The notes: generated by a model from the sequence alone, not told the origin. Positions 1 to 7,890 are shown, numbered from the stretch's first letter. The stretch: DNA of 22,578 nucleotides from Pseudomonadota bacterium (GCA_023394655.1 JAEXAG010000033.1:1-22578), one strand, 5' to 3'. Numbers and translations: made by a program.

Positions 1-776
1 CCGTCACCCCGCACACGCCGGAGCAGATCGTCGCCCACGGCGAGGAAATCGGCGTGCTGACGCGCATCCGCCATCCGCTCGGCGACGTGCTGGACGTGGA
101 GGAGGACAAGGCGGTCCTGCTGTCCTATTTCCGCAACAACGTGCTGCACCTGTTCACCGCATCGGCGTGGATCGCGGTCTGCTTCCTGCACAACCGCCGC
201 ATGAACCGCGATGCGCTCAAGCGCCTTGGCCAGAACGTCTATCCCTTCCTGCAGGGCGAGCTGTTCCTGCCGTGGACGGCGGAGGAATTCGCCGAACGCA
301 TCGATCGCACCATCGACGTGTTCCTGCGCGAAGGATTGCTGGAGCCGGTCAACGAGGACGATGGCGGCACCCTGGCGCGCTATGCCGGCCAGAGCGACGA
401 GGTGTTCCGCCTGCGCGGCCTTGGCCATCCGCTGCAGCAGGCCTTCGAGCGCTACTACATCGCCATCTCGGTGCTGGCCAAGAACGGCCCCGGCACGCTC
501 ACCGCGGGCGAGCTGGAGAGCCTGTGCCAGCTGGCGGCGCAGCGGCTGTCGCTGCTCTACGCGCAGACCGCGCCGGAGTTCTTCGACAAGTCGCTGTTCC
601 GCGGCTTCATCCAGAAGCTGCGCGAAATGCGCCTGGTCTGGGCGGACGAGAACGCACGCCTGGTCTTCGACGAGCGGCTGAACCAGTGGGCGCGCGATGC
701 CCGGGTGATCCTCGGCCGCGAACTGCGGCACACCATCGAGAAGGTCAGCCCGGAAGCGGTTCGACCGGTGGAGTGA
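1..776 (+). CDS. plsB: Glycerol-3-phosphate 1-O-acyltransferase PlsB, C-terminal part (5' end outside window)
   Basis: The reading frame is open from the left edge (first whole codon at base 3) to a TGA at 774-776, giving 257 visible residues. PlsB is a membrane-associated enzyme that transfers an acyl group to the sn-1 position of glycerol-3-phosphate, the first step of phospholipid synthesis. The visible part resembles the region after the acyltransferase catalytic domain of PlsB: the stretches IRHPLGDVLDVEEDK and YFRNNVLHLF are typical of it, followed by an alpha-helical C-terminus. PlsB proteins are usually over 800 residues, so roughly two thirds of the gene, including the HX4D catalytic motif, must lie upstream. 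A GTG at base 54 is internal and not the real start. I am confident of the family; nothing can be said of the promoter. Confidence 0.9.
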   Translation, partial: VTPHTPEQIVAHGEEIGVLTRIRHPLGDVLDVEEDKAVLLSYFRNNVLHLFTASAWIAVCFLHNRRMNRDALKRLGQNVYPFLQGELFLPWTAEEFAERIDRTIDVFLREGLLEPVNEDDGGTLARYAGQSDEVFRLRGLGHPLQQAFERYYIAISVLAKNGPGTLTAGELESLCQLAAQRLSLLYAQTAPEFFDKSLFRGFIQKLREMRLVWADENARLVFDERLNQWARDARVILGRELRHTIEKVSPEAVRPVE

Positions 777-893
777 AGGCGGGGCCGGCGCGGGATTCAC
801 CTTGGCCGGCCTGTCTGCCGAACGAGTCGCTGTCGCGCCTCCCGCGAGCGCCGCGATGCCGAGCGTCTTGCCCGGCAGACGACGGGCGGCGGC

Positions 894-919
894 TAGAATC
901 GCCCGAGAGACCGCGGGAG
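894..919 (+). promoter_or_regulatory. Putative -10 box and ribosome binding site of the diguanylate cyclase gene
   Basis: TAGAAT at 894-899 matches five of six bases of the sigma-70 -10 consensus. GGGAG at 915-919 is a good Shine-Dalgarno sequence six bases before the ATG at 926, and it decides that start over the in-frame ATG/GTG/TTG codons further upstream. No convincing -35 box is seen. Confidence 0.5.
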
Positions 920-925
920 CGTTGC

Positions 926-1909
926 ATGGAAAACAGCGAAGAATTGTTCCGGCTCACGTTCGAGCTGAGTCCGGTGGGCATCGCCCATGTGAACCTGGAT
1001 GGCGGCTGGATCCGGGTCAATCCGAGCCTGTGCCGGCTGCTGGGCTACACCGAAGCGGAACTTCTCGCGACCCGTTTCCAGGACATCACCCATCCCGATG
1101 ATCTCGACGAGGATCTGCGCCTGGTCGGCGAGTTGCTGGCCGGACGCATCCCCGAATACTCGATGGAAAAGCGCTACATCCGCAAGGATGGCAGCCTCGT
1201 CTGGGTACGGCTGCGCTGCGTGCTGCGCCGCGATGGCGATGGCAGGCCGCTGCACTTCATCGCGATCGTGCAGGACATCAGCGGCCGCAAGGCGGCCGAG
1301 GCGGCCCTGCGCAAGGCCAATGACGAACTGGAATCGCGCGTGGCCGAGCGCACGCGCGAGCTGGAAGCGGCGAACCGGGAACTGGATCGGCTGGCGACCC
1401 ACGACCCGCTGACCGGGCTGCTCAATCGTCGTGGCGTGCTGCAGAAAGTGACCGAACTGCAGGGCATCGCCGCCCGTACCGGGAATGCGCTGGCGATGAT
1501 CTACATCGATCTGGATGGTTTCAAGCGCATCAACGACGTGCACGGCCACGAAACCGGCGACGTGATGTTGAAGGTCTGCGCCGATCGCATCCGCGAACGC
1601 CTGCGTGTCCAGGACGGAGTCGGTCGACTCGGTGGCGACGAGTTCATCGCGGTGCTGGAAACCGATGCGCCGCTTGCCGTGCCCGGCATCGCCGAACAAG
1701 TGCTGGCGGCCTTGACGCAGCCGGTGAGGATCGAGTGCGGCGGCCAGACCCTGGAATTCCGGGTGGGTGCGAGCATCGGCGTGCTGGTGGTGGCGCGCTC
1801 GATCGGCCTGCGCGCGGCCCTGGAGCGCGCCGATCGCGCCATGTATCGCGCCAAGGCGGCCGGCGGCGGCATCGTGCTCGACATGGACGAGGCGCTCGAG
1901 GCGGCTTGA
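926..1909 (+). CDS. PAS-GGDEF diguanylate cyclase
   Basis: This 327-residue protein has no signal peptide or membrane segment and should be cytoplasmic. A PAS domain spans about residues 7-118 and ends in the usual DISGRKAAE segment. A charged helix (about 119-157, probable coiled coil) leads to a GGDEF domain (about 158-320). The active site RLGGDEF is intact (GGDEF at 236-240), with the metal-binding Asp195 in YIDLDGFK and substrate-side Asn203 in INDVHG. An RxxD inhibitory site (RVQD, 227-230) lies exactly five residues before GGDEF, so the enzyme is predicted to make cyclic di-GMP from two GTP and to be product-inhibited. The PAS ligand is unknown; I see no clear heme or flavin signature. 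The start follows a good Shine-Dalgarno site. A consensus Clp-type site lies about 200 bp downstream. The catalytic prediction is strong; the physiological output is unknown. Confidence 0.93.
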   Translation: MENSEELFRLTFELSPVGIAHVNLDGGWIRVNPSLCRLLGYTEAELLATRFQDITHPDDLDEDLRLVGELLAGRIPEYSMEKRYIRKDGSLVWVRLRCVLRRDGDGRPLHFIAIVQDISGRKAAEAALRKANDELESRVAERTRELEAANRELDRLATHDPLTGLLNRRGVLQKVTELQGIAARTGNALAMIYIDLDGFKRINDVHGHETGDVMLKVCADRIRERLRVQDGVGRLGGDEFIAVLETDAPLAVPGIAEQVLAALTQPVRIECGGQTLEFRVGASIGVLVVARSIGLRAALERADRAMYRAKAAGGGIVLDMDEALEAA

Positions 1910-1935
1910 GACGCCGAAAGTCGCATCGGACGGGC

Positions 1936-1957
1936 AAAAAAAAGGGAGACGCTCCTT
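1936..1957 (-). terminator. Putative intrinsic terminator (minus strand) with T8 tract
   Basis: Read on the minus strand, a short GC-rich hairpin (GGAG, loop CGT, CTCC; bases 1955-1945) is followed by C and eight T residues (1943-1936). The stem is short, but the uninterrupted T tract is rare in this GC-rich DNA. It could end a minus-strand small RNA or the long 3' UTR of the DUF465 gene. The plus strand has the A tract on the wrong side, so it is not a terminator for the diguanylate cyclase gene. Confidence 0.5.
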
Positions 1958-2040
1958 GTCCACCCCCATCGGCCAATGGCCGAACCCCCTTGTTGCTCTT
2001 TCTCTTCTTCCCCCGATTCTCCGAAGCCGGCAAAAAAAAC
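1936..2040 (-). ncRNA. Candidate small RNA in the convergent intergenic region
   Basis: This is a prediction from sequence signals only. A sigma-70-like promoter on the minus strand (-35 TTGCCA, 2075-2070; 18-bp spacer; -10 GATAAG, 2051-2046) would start a transcript near 2039, and a hairpin plus T8 near 1957-1936 would end it, giving about 100 nt. Inside is a perfect 6-bp stem-loop (TCGGCC / AAT / GGCCGA, 1969-1983) flanked by three GGGGG runs and four GGA triplets, one in the context ACAAGGA. No open reading frame of note and no match to a family I recognise. It could instead be the 3' UTR of the upstream DUF465 gene or be untranscribed. Confidence 0.35.
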
Positions 2041-2045
2041 CGGCC

Positions 2046-2075
2046 CTTATCCATGTCACCGGGGGGCTTTGGCAA
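2046..2075 (-). promoter_or_regulatory. Putative sigma-70 promoter reading leftward
   Basis: On the minus strand, TTGCCA (2075-2070, five of six consensus bases) is separated by 18 bp from GATAAG (2051-2046, four of six). It points into the candidate small RNA, with the CRP/Clp palindrome centred about 80 bp upstream of the predicted start. Confidence 0.4.
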
Positions 2076-2110
2076 AACCTGTCACGCGAATGCAATCGGG
2101 TGTGCATATT

Positions 2111-2126
2111 TGTGATGCGCTTCACA
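2111..2126. promoter_or_regulatory. Consensus CRP/Clp binding site
   Basis: TGTGATGCGCTTCACA carries both half-sites, TGTGA-N6-TCACA, without a mismatch to the CRP consensus core. In Xanthomonadaceae this sequence is bound by Clp, a CRP homologue whose DNA binding is reduced by cyclic di-GMP. The site lies downstream of both flanking protein genes (which converge), so its target is either an unannotated transcript to the left or a transcript antisense to the DUF465 gene. Confidence 0.65.
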
Positions 2127-2184
2127 GACAAGGCGCGGGGCTGCGTTCGGCGGCGGGTTTTCCCGGGCAGCCCGGGCCAGCGAC

Positions 2185-2403
2185 TCAGGCCGGCTCGTCG
2201 GGTACCAGTGCCGCCTCGATCCAGGTGATCTGGTCCTTGAGCTGCAGCTTGCGCTTCTTCATGCGCTTCATCGCCAGCTCGTCGGACTGGATGTCGGCCT
2301 GCAGGCGGGAAATGGCGTGGTCGAGATCGCGGTGCTCGATGCGCAGGTCCATGAGCCGGTGCGCGAGTTGCTGGAAATCGGCGGGGTCGTCGATGCGGCT
2401 CAT
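2185..2403 (-). CDS. YdcH-family (DUF465) small coiled-coil protein
   Basis: This 72-residue, highly charged helical protein starts with ATG at 2403 and stops with TGA at 2185. The segment [14 protein letters not shown] followed by [20 protein letters not shown] matches the DUF465/YdcH family, which consists of small cytoplasmic proteins of unknown function that form an antiparallel helical hairpin. Family function is not established and I do not infer one. It is transcribed divergently from ttcA, with 66 bp between the two starts. Downstream, a GC hairpin (2162-2176) without a T tract follows the stop, so its message may read through into the intergenic region to the left. SlyX is a related-looking alternative, but the LKRxKLxLKDxI pattern fits DUF465 better. 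Confidence 0.82.
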   Translation of the reverse strand: MSRIDDPADFQQLAHRLMDLRIEHRDLDHAISRLQADIQSDELAMKRMKKRKLQLKDQITWIEAALVPDEPA

Positions 2404-2453
2404 GCGCCGAGCATAGCCGGGTGGCCGGCTGCCGTCATCGCGGTCACGGCCGG

Positions 2454-2459
2454 TACAAT
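2454..2459 (+). promoter_or_regulatory. Putative -10 box of ttcA
   Basis: TACAAT (five of six consensus bases) would place the transcription start at about 2466, only a few bases before the ATG at 2470. This suggests a leaderless or nearly leaderless message and is the reason for preferring 2470 over the ATG at 2458, which overlaps the box. There is no recognisable -35 box. Confidence 0.45.
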
Positions 2460-2469
2460 GCCGGGTTCG

Positions 2470-3387
2470 ATGAACGCCATTCCGCTCGAACTGCTCGATC
2501 CCTCGCAACCGGCCTCCGAACGCGCCGGGGCCGCCGTACGCCATGGCCGCCGCGAAGCCGACAAGCTCGCCAAGCGCCTGCGCCACCAGGTCGGTCGCGC
2601 CATCGCCGATTTCGGCATGATCGAAGACGGCGACAAGGTGATGGTCTGCCTCTCCGGCGGCAAGGACAGCTACACGATGCTGGACGTGCTGCTGCAGCTG
2701 CAGAAGAAGGCGCCGGTGCGCTTCTCCATCACCGCGGTGAACCTGGACCAGAAGCAACCGGGCTTCCCCGAACACGTGCTGCCGGACTACCTGCGTTCGC
2801 TCGGCGTGGACTTCCACATCATCGAGCAGGACACCTATTCGGTGGTGAGCCGGGTGATCCCTCAAGGCAAGACCATGTGTTCGCTGTGCTCGCGGTTGCG
2901 GCGCGGCGCGCTGTACACGTATGCCGAGGAACACGGATTCACCAAGATCGCGCTGGGCCACCATCGCGACGACATGGTGAACACCTTCTTTCTCAACCTG
3001 TTCTTCCACGCCAAGCTCTCGGGCATGCCGCCGAAGCTCCTCAGCGACGACGGCAAGCACGTGGTGATCCGCCCGCTCGCCTACGTGCGCGAATCGGACA
3101 TCGAGCAGTACGCGGTGCAGAAGGGTTTCCCGATCATCCCTTGCAACCTGTGCGGCAGCCAGGAGAACCTGCAGCGCGCGCAGGTCAAGAAGATGCTGCA
3201 GCAGTGGGAGCGGGAAAGCCCCGGCCGCGTGGAAACGATGGCGCGTGCACTGGGCGACATTCGCCCTTCGCAACTGGCCGACCCGAAACTGTTCGATTTC
3301 CTTGCGCTGGGACAGCGTGGCGATGCCGCCCCGCCCGACGCACATGCCTGGCTGGGCGGCAAGTCGCCGGAGAATGCCGACGACTGA
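2470..3387 (+). CDS. ttcA: tRNA 2-thiocytidine(32) synthetase TtcA
   Basis: TtcA is an ATP- and [4Fe-4S]-dependent enzyme that thiolates cytidine 32 in certain tRNAs. The 305-residue product shows the PP-loop ATP site SGGKDS (62-67), the first cysteine pair in MCSLC (Cys137, Cys140) and the later CNLC (Cys225, Cys228), of which three cysteines ligate the cluster in the family. The N-terminal part ([19 protein letters not shown]) and the [16 protein letters not shown] stretch are typical. An in-frame ATG at 2458 would add four residues; the TACAAT box overlapping it favours 2470. Longer upstream extension of the frame is unlikely because it runs into the divergent DUF465 gene. All key residues are present. 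Confidence 0.95.
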   Translation: MNAIPLELLDPSQPASERAGAAVRHGRREADKLAKRLRHQVGRAIADFGMIEDGDKVMVCLSGGKDSYTMLDVLLQLQKKAPVRFSITAVNLDQKQPGFPEHVLPDYLRSLGVDFHIIEQDTYSVVSRVIPQGKTMCSLCSRLRRGALYTYAEEHGFTKIALGHHRDDMVNTFFLNLFFHAKLSGMPPKLLSDDGKHVVIRPLAYVRESDIEQYAVQKGFPIIPCNLCGSQENLQRAQVKKMLQQWERESPGRVETMARALGDIRPSQLADPKLFDFLALGQRGDAAPPDAHAWLGGKSPENADD

Positions 3388-3492
3388 TTCCGCTGCCGGC
3401 GCACGATCCGGCCGTTCGCGTCGAACATCGCGGGTCACGTCGCCAGCCGATGTCGCGGCCCTGCTCCATCCAACTTCTTTCCGAACGCCCTC

Positions 3493-4401
3493 ATGATCGC
3501 CAGAAACCTCACCCTGTTCCGCTTCCCCGCCAACCTGAGCTTCGACGATCTCGAATCGCGCCTGCCCGACGCCGCGCTCAAGCCGGTCGGCCCCATGGAG
3601 CTTTCCTCCGCCGGCTTCATCTCTCCCTTCGGCCGCAACGAGAGCGAAGATGCCGCCCTCATGCACCGCATCGATGACGCCATCTGGCTGGCCGTCGGCA
3701 GCGAGGACAAGATCCTTCCCGGCGCCGTCGTGAACGACCTCCTGCAGAAGAAGATCGCCGAATTCGAGGAAAAGAACGCACGTCGCCCCGGCGGCAAGAT
3801 GCGCCGGCAGATGAAGGACGATCTGGTGACCGAGTTGCTGCCGCGTGCCTTCGTGCGCCCCGGCCGCACCGATGCCCTGCTGGATCTCGAACACGGCGTG
3901 CTGGCCGTGGACACCTCCTCGCGCAAGAGTGCCGAAGCCGTGGTCTCCCGCATCCGCGACGCCCTGGGCAGCTTCCCCGCACTGCCGGCCAACGCCGAGA
4001 TCGCCCCGCGCGCCGTGCTGACCGGCTGGATCGCCGGCGATGCGCTGCCCGATGGCCTCACCCTCGGCGACGAATGCGAGTTGCGCGACCCGACCGATAC
4101 CGGCGCCGTGGTGAAGATCCAGCGCATGGAGCTGGCCGGCGAGGAAATCGAAACCCATCTGGCGGCCGGCAAGCAGGTCACGCGGCTGGCGCTGAACCTG
4201 GACGATCACGTGAGCTTCGTGCTCGGCGAGGATCTGGTGGTGCGCAAGTTCAAGCTGCTCGATGGCGCGGTGGACCAGCTCGAAGGCAGCGAAAACGACG
4301 ACCTGCGCGCCGAACTGGACGCGCGTTTCGCCTTGATGGCCGGAGAGTTCAAGCGCCTGTTCGCGGTGCTGGAAAACGCCCTGAAGATCAGCCGCGCCTA
4401 A
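3493..4401 (+). CDS. rdgC: Recombination-associated protein RdgC
   Basis: RdgC is a ring-shaped DNA-binding protein of the nucleoid that restrains RecA. The 302-residue length equals the usual size (E. coli about 303). The N-terminus MIARNLTLFRFPANL, the segment GFISPFGRNE and the later DHVSFVLGEDLVVRKFKLLD are family hallmarks, as is the ISRA C-terminus. It starts at ATG 3493, 105 bp after ttcA on the same strand. I see no Shine-Dalgarno sequence and no SOS (LexA) box in the gap, so co-transcription with ttcA or a weak own promoter are both possible. No truncation or frameshift is seen. Confidence 0.95.
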   Translation: MIARNLTLFRFPANLSFDDLESRLPDAALKPVGPMELSSAGFISPFGRNESEDAALMHRIDDAIWLAVGSEDKILPGAVVNDLLQKKIAEFEEKNARRPGGKMRRQMKDDLVTELLPRAFVRPGRTDALLDLEHGVLAVDTSSRKSAEAVVSRIRDALGSFPALPANAEIAPRAVLTGWIAGDALPDGLTLGDECELRDPTDTGAVVKIQRMELAGEEIETHLAAGKQVTRLALNLDDHVSFVLGEDLVVRKFKLLDGAVDQLEGSENDDLRAELDARFALMAGEFKRLFAVLENALKISRA

Positions 4402-4442
4402 TGAGCGCGGCGAGCGCGCCACACGCGGCCTGATCCCCGTCG

Positions 4443-5237
4443 ATGCGCCTGCCCCGCCTCCTGCCGCGTCCCGCGCCTGCCCGTCGCGAACCGATGGATG
4501 TGCCGCTGCGGCTGTCCGACGGCCGCGAGATCGCCGTGGCTTTCGTCCGCCACCCGCGCGCGCGCCGGATCAAGCTCTCGGTGGACGAGCGGGGCGCTCG
4601 CCTGAGCGTGCCCGCGCGTGCCGGCGAACGTGCCGCGCTGGCCTTCCTGCACGCGCAGCGCGAGTGGCTGGAAGCGCAGCTGGCGCGGCTGGAAGACGAC
4701 ACCGCCTTCGCGTTCCGCATCGGCGTGGCGCGTGCGCTGCCCCTGCGCGGCGACGCGCTGCCCTTGCGCTGGCGCAGCGCCAGGCTGACCCGGATCGTCG
4801 CCGACGCGGACGATGCCTGCTTCGAAGTGCGCGGCCTGGATGCGCTCGCCGGCCAGCCGCCGACCCCCGCGGTGCAGCGCGCCCTGCGTGATTTCTACGA
4901 AGCCCGGGCACGTGCCGACATCGCCCGCTGGCAGCCGCGCCACCTCGCCGGACTGCCGCGATCACCGGCACGGATCGCGCTCAAGCGGATGTCCTCGCAA
5001 TGGGGCTCGCTGTCCGGTCGCGGCACGATGGCGCTGGATCTCTCGCTGGTGCTGGCCCGGCCCGCGGCCTTCGAGTACGTGCTGGTGCATGAGCTCTGCC
5101 ACCTGCTGCATGCCGACCACTCGCCGGCGTTCTGGGCGGCGGTGGAATCGCGCTTCCCCGGCTGGCGCGACGAACGCGCCTGGCTCAACGCCGAGGGCCG
5201 GCGCATCAAGGCCACGATGCGCGCGCTGACCGGCTGA
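4443..5237 (+). CDS. YgjP-type metal-dependent protein (DUF45/M48-like)
   Basis: The 264-residue product belongs to the DUF45 (YgjP, SprT-like) group of zinc metalloproteins. The metal site is visible near the C-terminus as VHELCHLLHADHSPAFW: HExxH plus a third His in the DHSPAFW element, typical of this family. Before it come KRMSSQWGS and the hydrophobic DLSLVLARPAAFEY stretch, also typical. The E. coli homologue has been described as a UTP pyrophosphatase, but a peptidase-like fold is implied, and I do not assign a substrate. It follows rdgC by 41 bp on the same strand and converges on anmK with a 9-bp gap. The Arg/Pro-rich N-terminus is not conserved-looking, so ATG 4494 (MDVPLRLSDG) is an equally good start. 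Confidence 0.82.
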   Translation: MRLPRLLPRPAPARREPMDVPLRLSDGREIAVAFVRHPRARRIKLSVDERGARLSVPARAGERAALAFLHAQREWLEAQLARLEDDTAFAFRIGVARALPLRGDALPLRWRSARLTRIVADADDACFEVRGLDALAGQPPTPAVQRALRDFYEARARADIARWQPRHLAGLPRSPARIALKRMSSQWGSLSGRGTMALDLSLVLARPAAFEYVLVHELCHLLHADHSPAFWAAVESRFPGWRDERAWLNAEGRRIKATMRALTG

Positions 5238-5246
5238 AGGCGCGGC

Positions 5247-6365
5247 TCAGGCCGGATGCACCACGCCGAGCACGCGCGGGCCGTGCGCGCCGGTGACCGC
5301 CGGCAGGTTGCCGGGCAGGCCAAGCAGCGCCTGCCGCGCCAGCCATGCGAAACCCATGGCCTCGACGTAATCCGGGTCCAAGCCCCATGCGGCCGTGGAC
5401 GCCACCTCGACGCCGGGCAGCGCCTCGGCCAGCGCGGCCATCAGGCGCGGATTGTGCACGCCGCCGCCGCAGACCAGCAGGCGGCGTGTACCGGGCAGGG
5501 TGGCACGCAGCGCATCGGCGATGGTGCGGACGGTCAATGCCAGCAGCGTGGCCTGCACGTCGGCTTCGGCCTCGTCGCCGCCAAGCCGCGTGGTGAGCCA
5601 ATCCAGATGGAACTGCTCGCGACCGGTGCTCTTGGGCGGTGGCGCGGCAAACCACGGCTCGTCCAGCAGGCGGCGCAGCAGGGCATCGTCCACCCGGCCG
5701 CGGGCGGCGAAGGCGCCATCGGCATCGTAGGGCCGTCCGAGCCGACGTTCGCACCAGGCATCCATCAACGCGTTGGCCGGGCCGGTATCGAAGCCGCGCA
5801 CGTCGCCGGAGGCCGGCAGCAGGGTGAGGTTGGCGATGCCGCCCAGGTTCAGCACCGCGCGATCCTCGCCGGGATCGTGCAGCAGCGCGGCGTGCAGGGC
5901 CGGCAGCAGCGGGGCGCCCTGGCCGCCGGCGGCGACGTCGCGGCGGCGGAAATCGGCGACCGTGGCGATGCCGGTGCGCTCGGCAATCAGATGGCCGTCG
6001 CCGATCTGCAGGGTGAAGGGAAACCCGCCGCCGGGCCGGTGGCGGATGGTCTGGCCGTGCGAGCCGATCGCCCGCACCGCGCCGGCCGCGATGCCGGCGG
6101 AGGCCAGGAGCGCCGCCACCGCCTCCGCGAAGGCGCGGGCCACCTGCTGGTCGAGCCGGCCGAATTCGTCCAGCGATCCGCAGTCCCCGCCCTGGCCCAG
6201 CGCCACCAACCGCTGCCGCAGTGCCGGATCCCAGGGATGCAGGTGGCCGTGCAGCAGTTCCGCCTGCAGGCGCGCGCCGTCCTGCACGAAGCGGACGAGG
6301 GCGGCATCGATGCCGTCCGCGCTGGTGCCGGACATCAGGCCGATGTAGAGATCGTCGGGTTGCAT
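5247..6365 (-). CDS. anmK: Anhydro-N-acetylmuramic acid kinase AnmK
   Basis: AnmK opens the 1,6-anhydro ring of anhydro-MurNAc and phosphorylates it to MurNAc-6-phosphate in the cytoplasm, part of peptidoglycan recycling. With ATG 6365 the protein has 372 residues, near the family norm of about 370. ASKHA kinase motifs are clear: [17 protein letters not shown] at the N-terminus (SGTS at 12-15), [34 protein letters not shown] and [11 protein letters not shown] (from 298). An in-frame ATG at 6413 would add 16 residues, but these overlap the hairpin that ends the upstream gene. The upstream neighbour is an M23 peptidase gene and then divergent tyrS, an order also found in Pseudomonas. Whether it is read from its own promoter or by readthrough is unclear. 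Confidence 0.95.
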   Translation of the reverse strand: MQPDDLYIGLMSGTSADGIDAALVRFVQDGARLQAELLHGHLHPWDPALRQRLVALGQGGDCGSLDEFGRLDQQVARAFAEAVAALLASAGIAAGAVRAIGSHGQTIRHRPGGGFPFTLQIGDGHLIAERTGIATVADFRRRDVAAGGQGAPLLPALHAALLHDPGEDRAVLNLGGIANLTLLPASGDVRGFDTGPANALMDAWCERRLGRPYDADGAFAARGRVDDALLRRLLDEPWFAAPPPKSTGREQFHLDWLTTRLGGDEAEADVQATLLALTVRTIADALRATLPGTRRLLVCGGGVHNPRLMAALAEALPGVEVASTAAWGLDPDYVEAMGFAWLARQALLGLPGNLPAVTGAHGPRVLGVVHPA

Positions 6366-6388
6366 GGCGGCACTATCGCCGAAAAGAC

Positions 6389-6411
6389 GACGCCGGCGCG
6401 AGGCCGGCGTC
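6389..6411 (-). terminator. Hairpin terminator after the M23 peptidase gene
   Basis: A perfect 9-bp stem, GACGCCGGC / GCCGGCGTC, encloses a 5-base loop. Read on the minus strand it is followed by GTCTTTTC. It lies between the M23 gene stop (6437) and the anmK start (6365), so it may attenuate rather than fully stop transcription into anmK. Confidence 0.55.
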
Positions 6412-6436
6412 ATCGGATCGGGCGCGGGGCGTGTCG

Positions 6437-7882
6437 TCAGCCGCGGCTGCGGCCATCGCGCGCCTTGCCTGCATTGCCGGCATCCGCCACGCGGGTGCCT
6501 TCGTCGCCCTGGAAGACCACGCTTTCCACCTCGCGGATCTTGGCCAGCGCGCGGCGGGTTTCGCCGCGGAACTCGGCCAGCATCGCGCCGGACAGCGGCG
6601 CCGGCGGCGGCAGGGTGATCGACAGCGGATTGCGATGCACGCCGTTGACGCGGAATTCGTAGTGCAGGTGCGGGCCGGTGGACAGGCCGGTGCTGCCGAC
6701 GTAGCCGATCACCGTGCCCTGCGCGATGCGCTGGCCCGGGCGGATGTTGGCGAAGCGCGACATGTGCGCGTAGAAGGTGGTCTTGCCCTGGCCGTGGTCG
6801 AGCTCGACCGCCTTGCCGTAGCCGCCGGCCCAGCCGACCGATTTCACCCGCGCATCGCCGGCGGCCATGATCGGGGTGCCGGTGGGCGCGCCGTAATCCA
6901 CGCCCTTGTGCATGCGCTGGCGGCCCAGCACCGGGTGGCGGCGGCCCCCGAAGCCGGAGGTCAGGCGCGCGTAGGGGATCGGCATGCGGATGAACGGGCG
7001 CTCCAGCGAGCGGCCATCGGCGGTGAAGTAGCTGCGCTTGCCGTCGCGTTCGAACAGGAAGCCGCTGTAGAGCTTGCCGTCCACGGTGATCGTGGCCGCC
7101 AGCACCGGGCCGGTCTTGACCAGCTTGCCGTCCTTCCAGGTCTGGTCCACGACGACGCTGAAACGGTCGTCAGGGCCCAAGTCGGAATCGAAGTCGACGT
7201 TGTACTTGAAGATGTCGTCGGTCAGTTCCTTGAGATTCTGCGCGGTCAGCCCGACCTTGCGCGCCGACTTGAACAGCGAATCGCCGACGGTGCCGGTCAA
7301 CACCACGGTGCGCACGTCGATCTGCTGCGGCACCACCGTTTCGGTGATCTTCTCGCCGGTCAGGTCCAGCTCCACTTTCTCGCCCATGCGGGTGTAGCGG
7401 AAGGCGCGCAGCGGGCCGCCGGCCGGCAGGTCGAAGGCAAGCTCCGCGCCGGGACGCAGGCGCCGCATCTCCAGCTGCACGCCGGGATGTTTCAGCAGCC
7501 GCGCCAGATCCGATTGCGGGATCTGCAGCTGCTCGAAGATCTGGGAGCCGGTTTCACCGGCGCGCACGTTGACGATCTGCCAGCTGTCGCCCTTGACCGT
7601 CTGCTGCGTGCGCACGCCGTGCGGGCCGATCTGCGGCAGGGGCAGCGCCAGCGAGGCGCGTGGCGCATGGCCTTCGAGGCTGAGCGCCTGGTCCAGGCCC
7701 GGTACCAGCGCGGCCAGCAGGCCGGCGATGCTGGCGGCCAGGCCCGCGTGCGCCCACTGGCGACGCGTCCAGCGGCCGCTGAAGCCCTCCGGCATGCGGG
7801 TGGCGACGTAGCGTTTCAGACCTTCCGCGCGGAGGACACGCAGGCGTTGCTTGCGGGTGGCATCGCGACCGGAAACAGTCAT
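6437..7882 (-). CDS. Membrane-anchored M23 peptidoglycan endopeptidase (MepM-like)
   Basis: The 481-residue protein has a basic N-terminus, one membrane segment (about 44-63, no lipobox) and a periplasmic remainder. A LysM/OapA-like region (about 90-190) and a linker precede the M23 domain (about 290-430). The zinc ligands are visible: His325 and Asp329 in MHKGVDYG, and His407 in GPHLHYEF, with His405 as the catalytic partner. This is the LytM fold of DD-endopeptidases that cut peptide cross-links during wall growth; activity is inferred from intact residues. Context supports a wall role, as anmK is next downstream. The start follows GGAG (7894-7891) by eight bases and a good promoter. The C-terminal 50 residues are polar and not conserved-looking. 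The homologous gene sits between tyrS/tyrZ and anmK in pseudomonads. Confidence 0.92.
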   Translation of the reverse strand: MTVSGRDATRKQRLRVLRAEGLKRYVATRMPEGFSGRWTRRQWAHAGLAASIAGLLAALVPGLDQALSLEGHAPRASLALPLPQIGPHGVRTQQTVKGDSWQIVNVRAGETGSQIFEQLQIPQSDLARLLKHPGVQLEMRRLRPGAELAFDLPAGGPLRAFRYTRMGEKVELDLTGEKITETVVPQQIDVRTVVLTGTVGDSLFKSARKVGLTAQNLKELTDDIFKYNVDFDSDLGPDDRFSVVVDQTWKDGKLVKTGPVLAATITVDGKLYSGFLFERDGKRSYFTADGRSLERPFIRMPIPYARLTSGFGGRRHPVLGRQRMHKGVDYGAPTGTPIMAAGDARVKSVGWAGGYGKAVELDHGQGKTTFYAHMSRFANIRPGQRIAQGTVIGYVGSTGLSTGPHLHYEFRVNGVHRNPLSITLPPPAPLSGAMLAEFRGETRRALAKIREVESVVFQGDEGTRVADAGNAGKARDGRSRG

Positions 7883-7890
7883 TCAGCAAT

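Noticed and set aside
813..880. An 8-bp inverted repeat (GTCTGCCG at 813-820, CGGCAGAC at 873-880) before the diguanylate cyclase -10 box
   Set aside because: The arms are 52 bases apart and match no known operator; at this GC content such a pair is expected by chance.
893..2131. A 412-codon minus-strand frame opposite the diguanylate cyclase
   Set aside because: It mirrors the codon pattern of a well-supported PAS-GGDEF gene, has no recognisable domain and runs over the candidate terminator and Clp region.
2162..2176. Hairpin CCCGGG-CAG-CCCGGG just after the DUF465 stop as a terminator
   Set aside because: On the minus strand it is followed by AAAA, not T residues, and the three-base loop is tight. 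It may be a processing or pause element but does not look like an intrinsic terminator.
2185..4422. A 745-codon open frame on the minus strand extending from the DUF465 gene through the whole of ttcA and rdgC
   Set aside because: Only the last 72 codons (DUF465) are real. The rest is antisense to ttcA and rdgC, rich in His/Gln/Ala/Arg, and typical of the open antisense frames that high GC produces.
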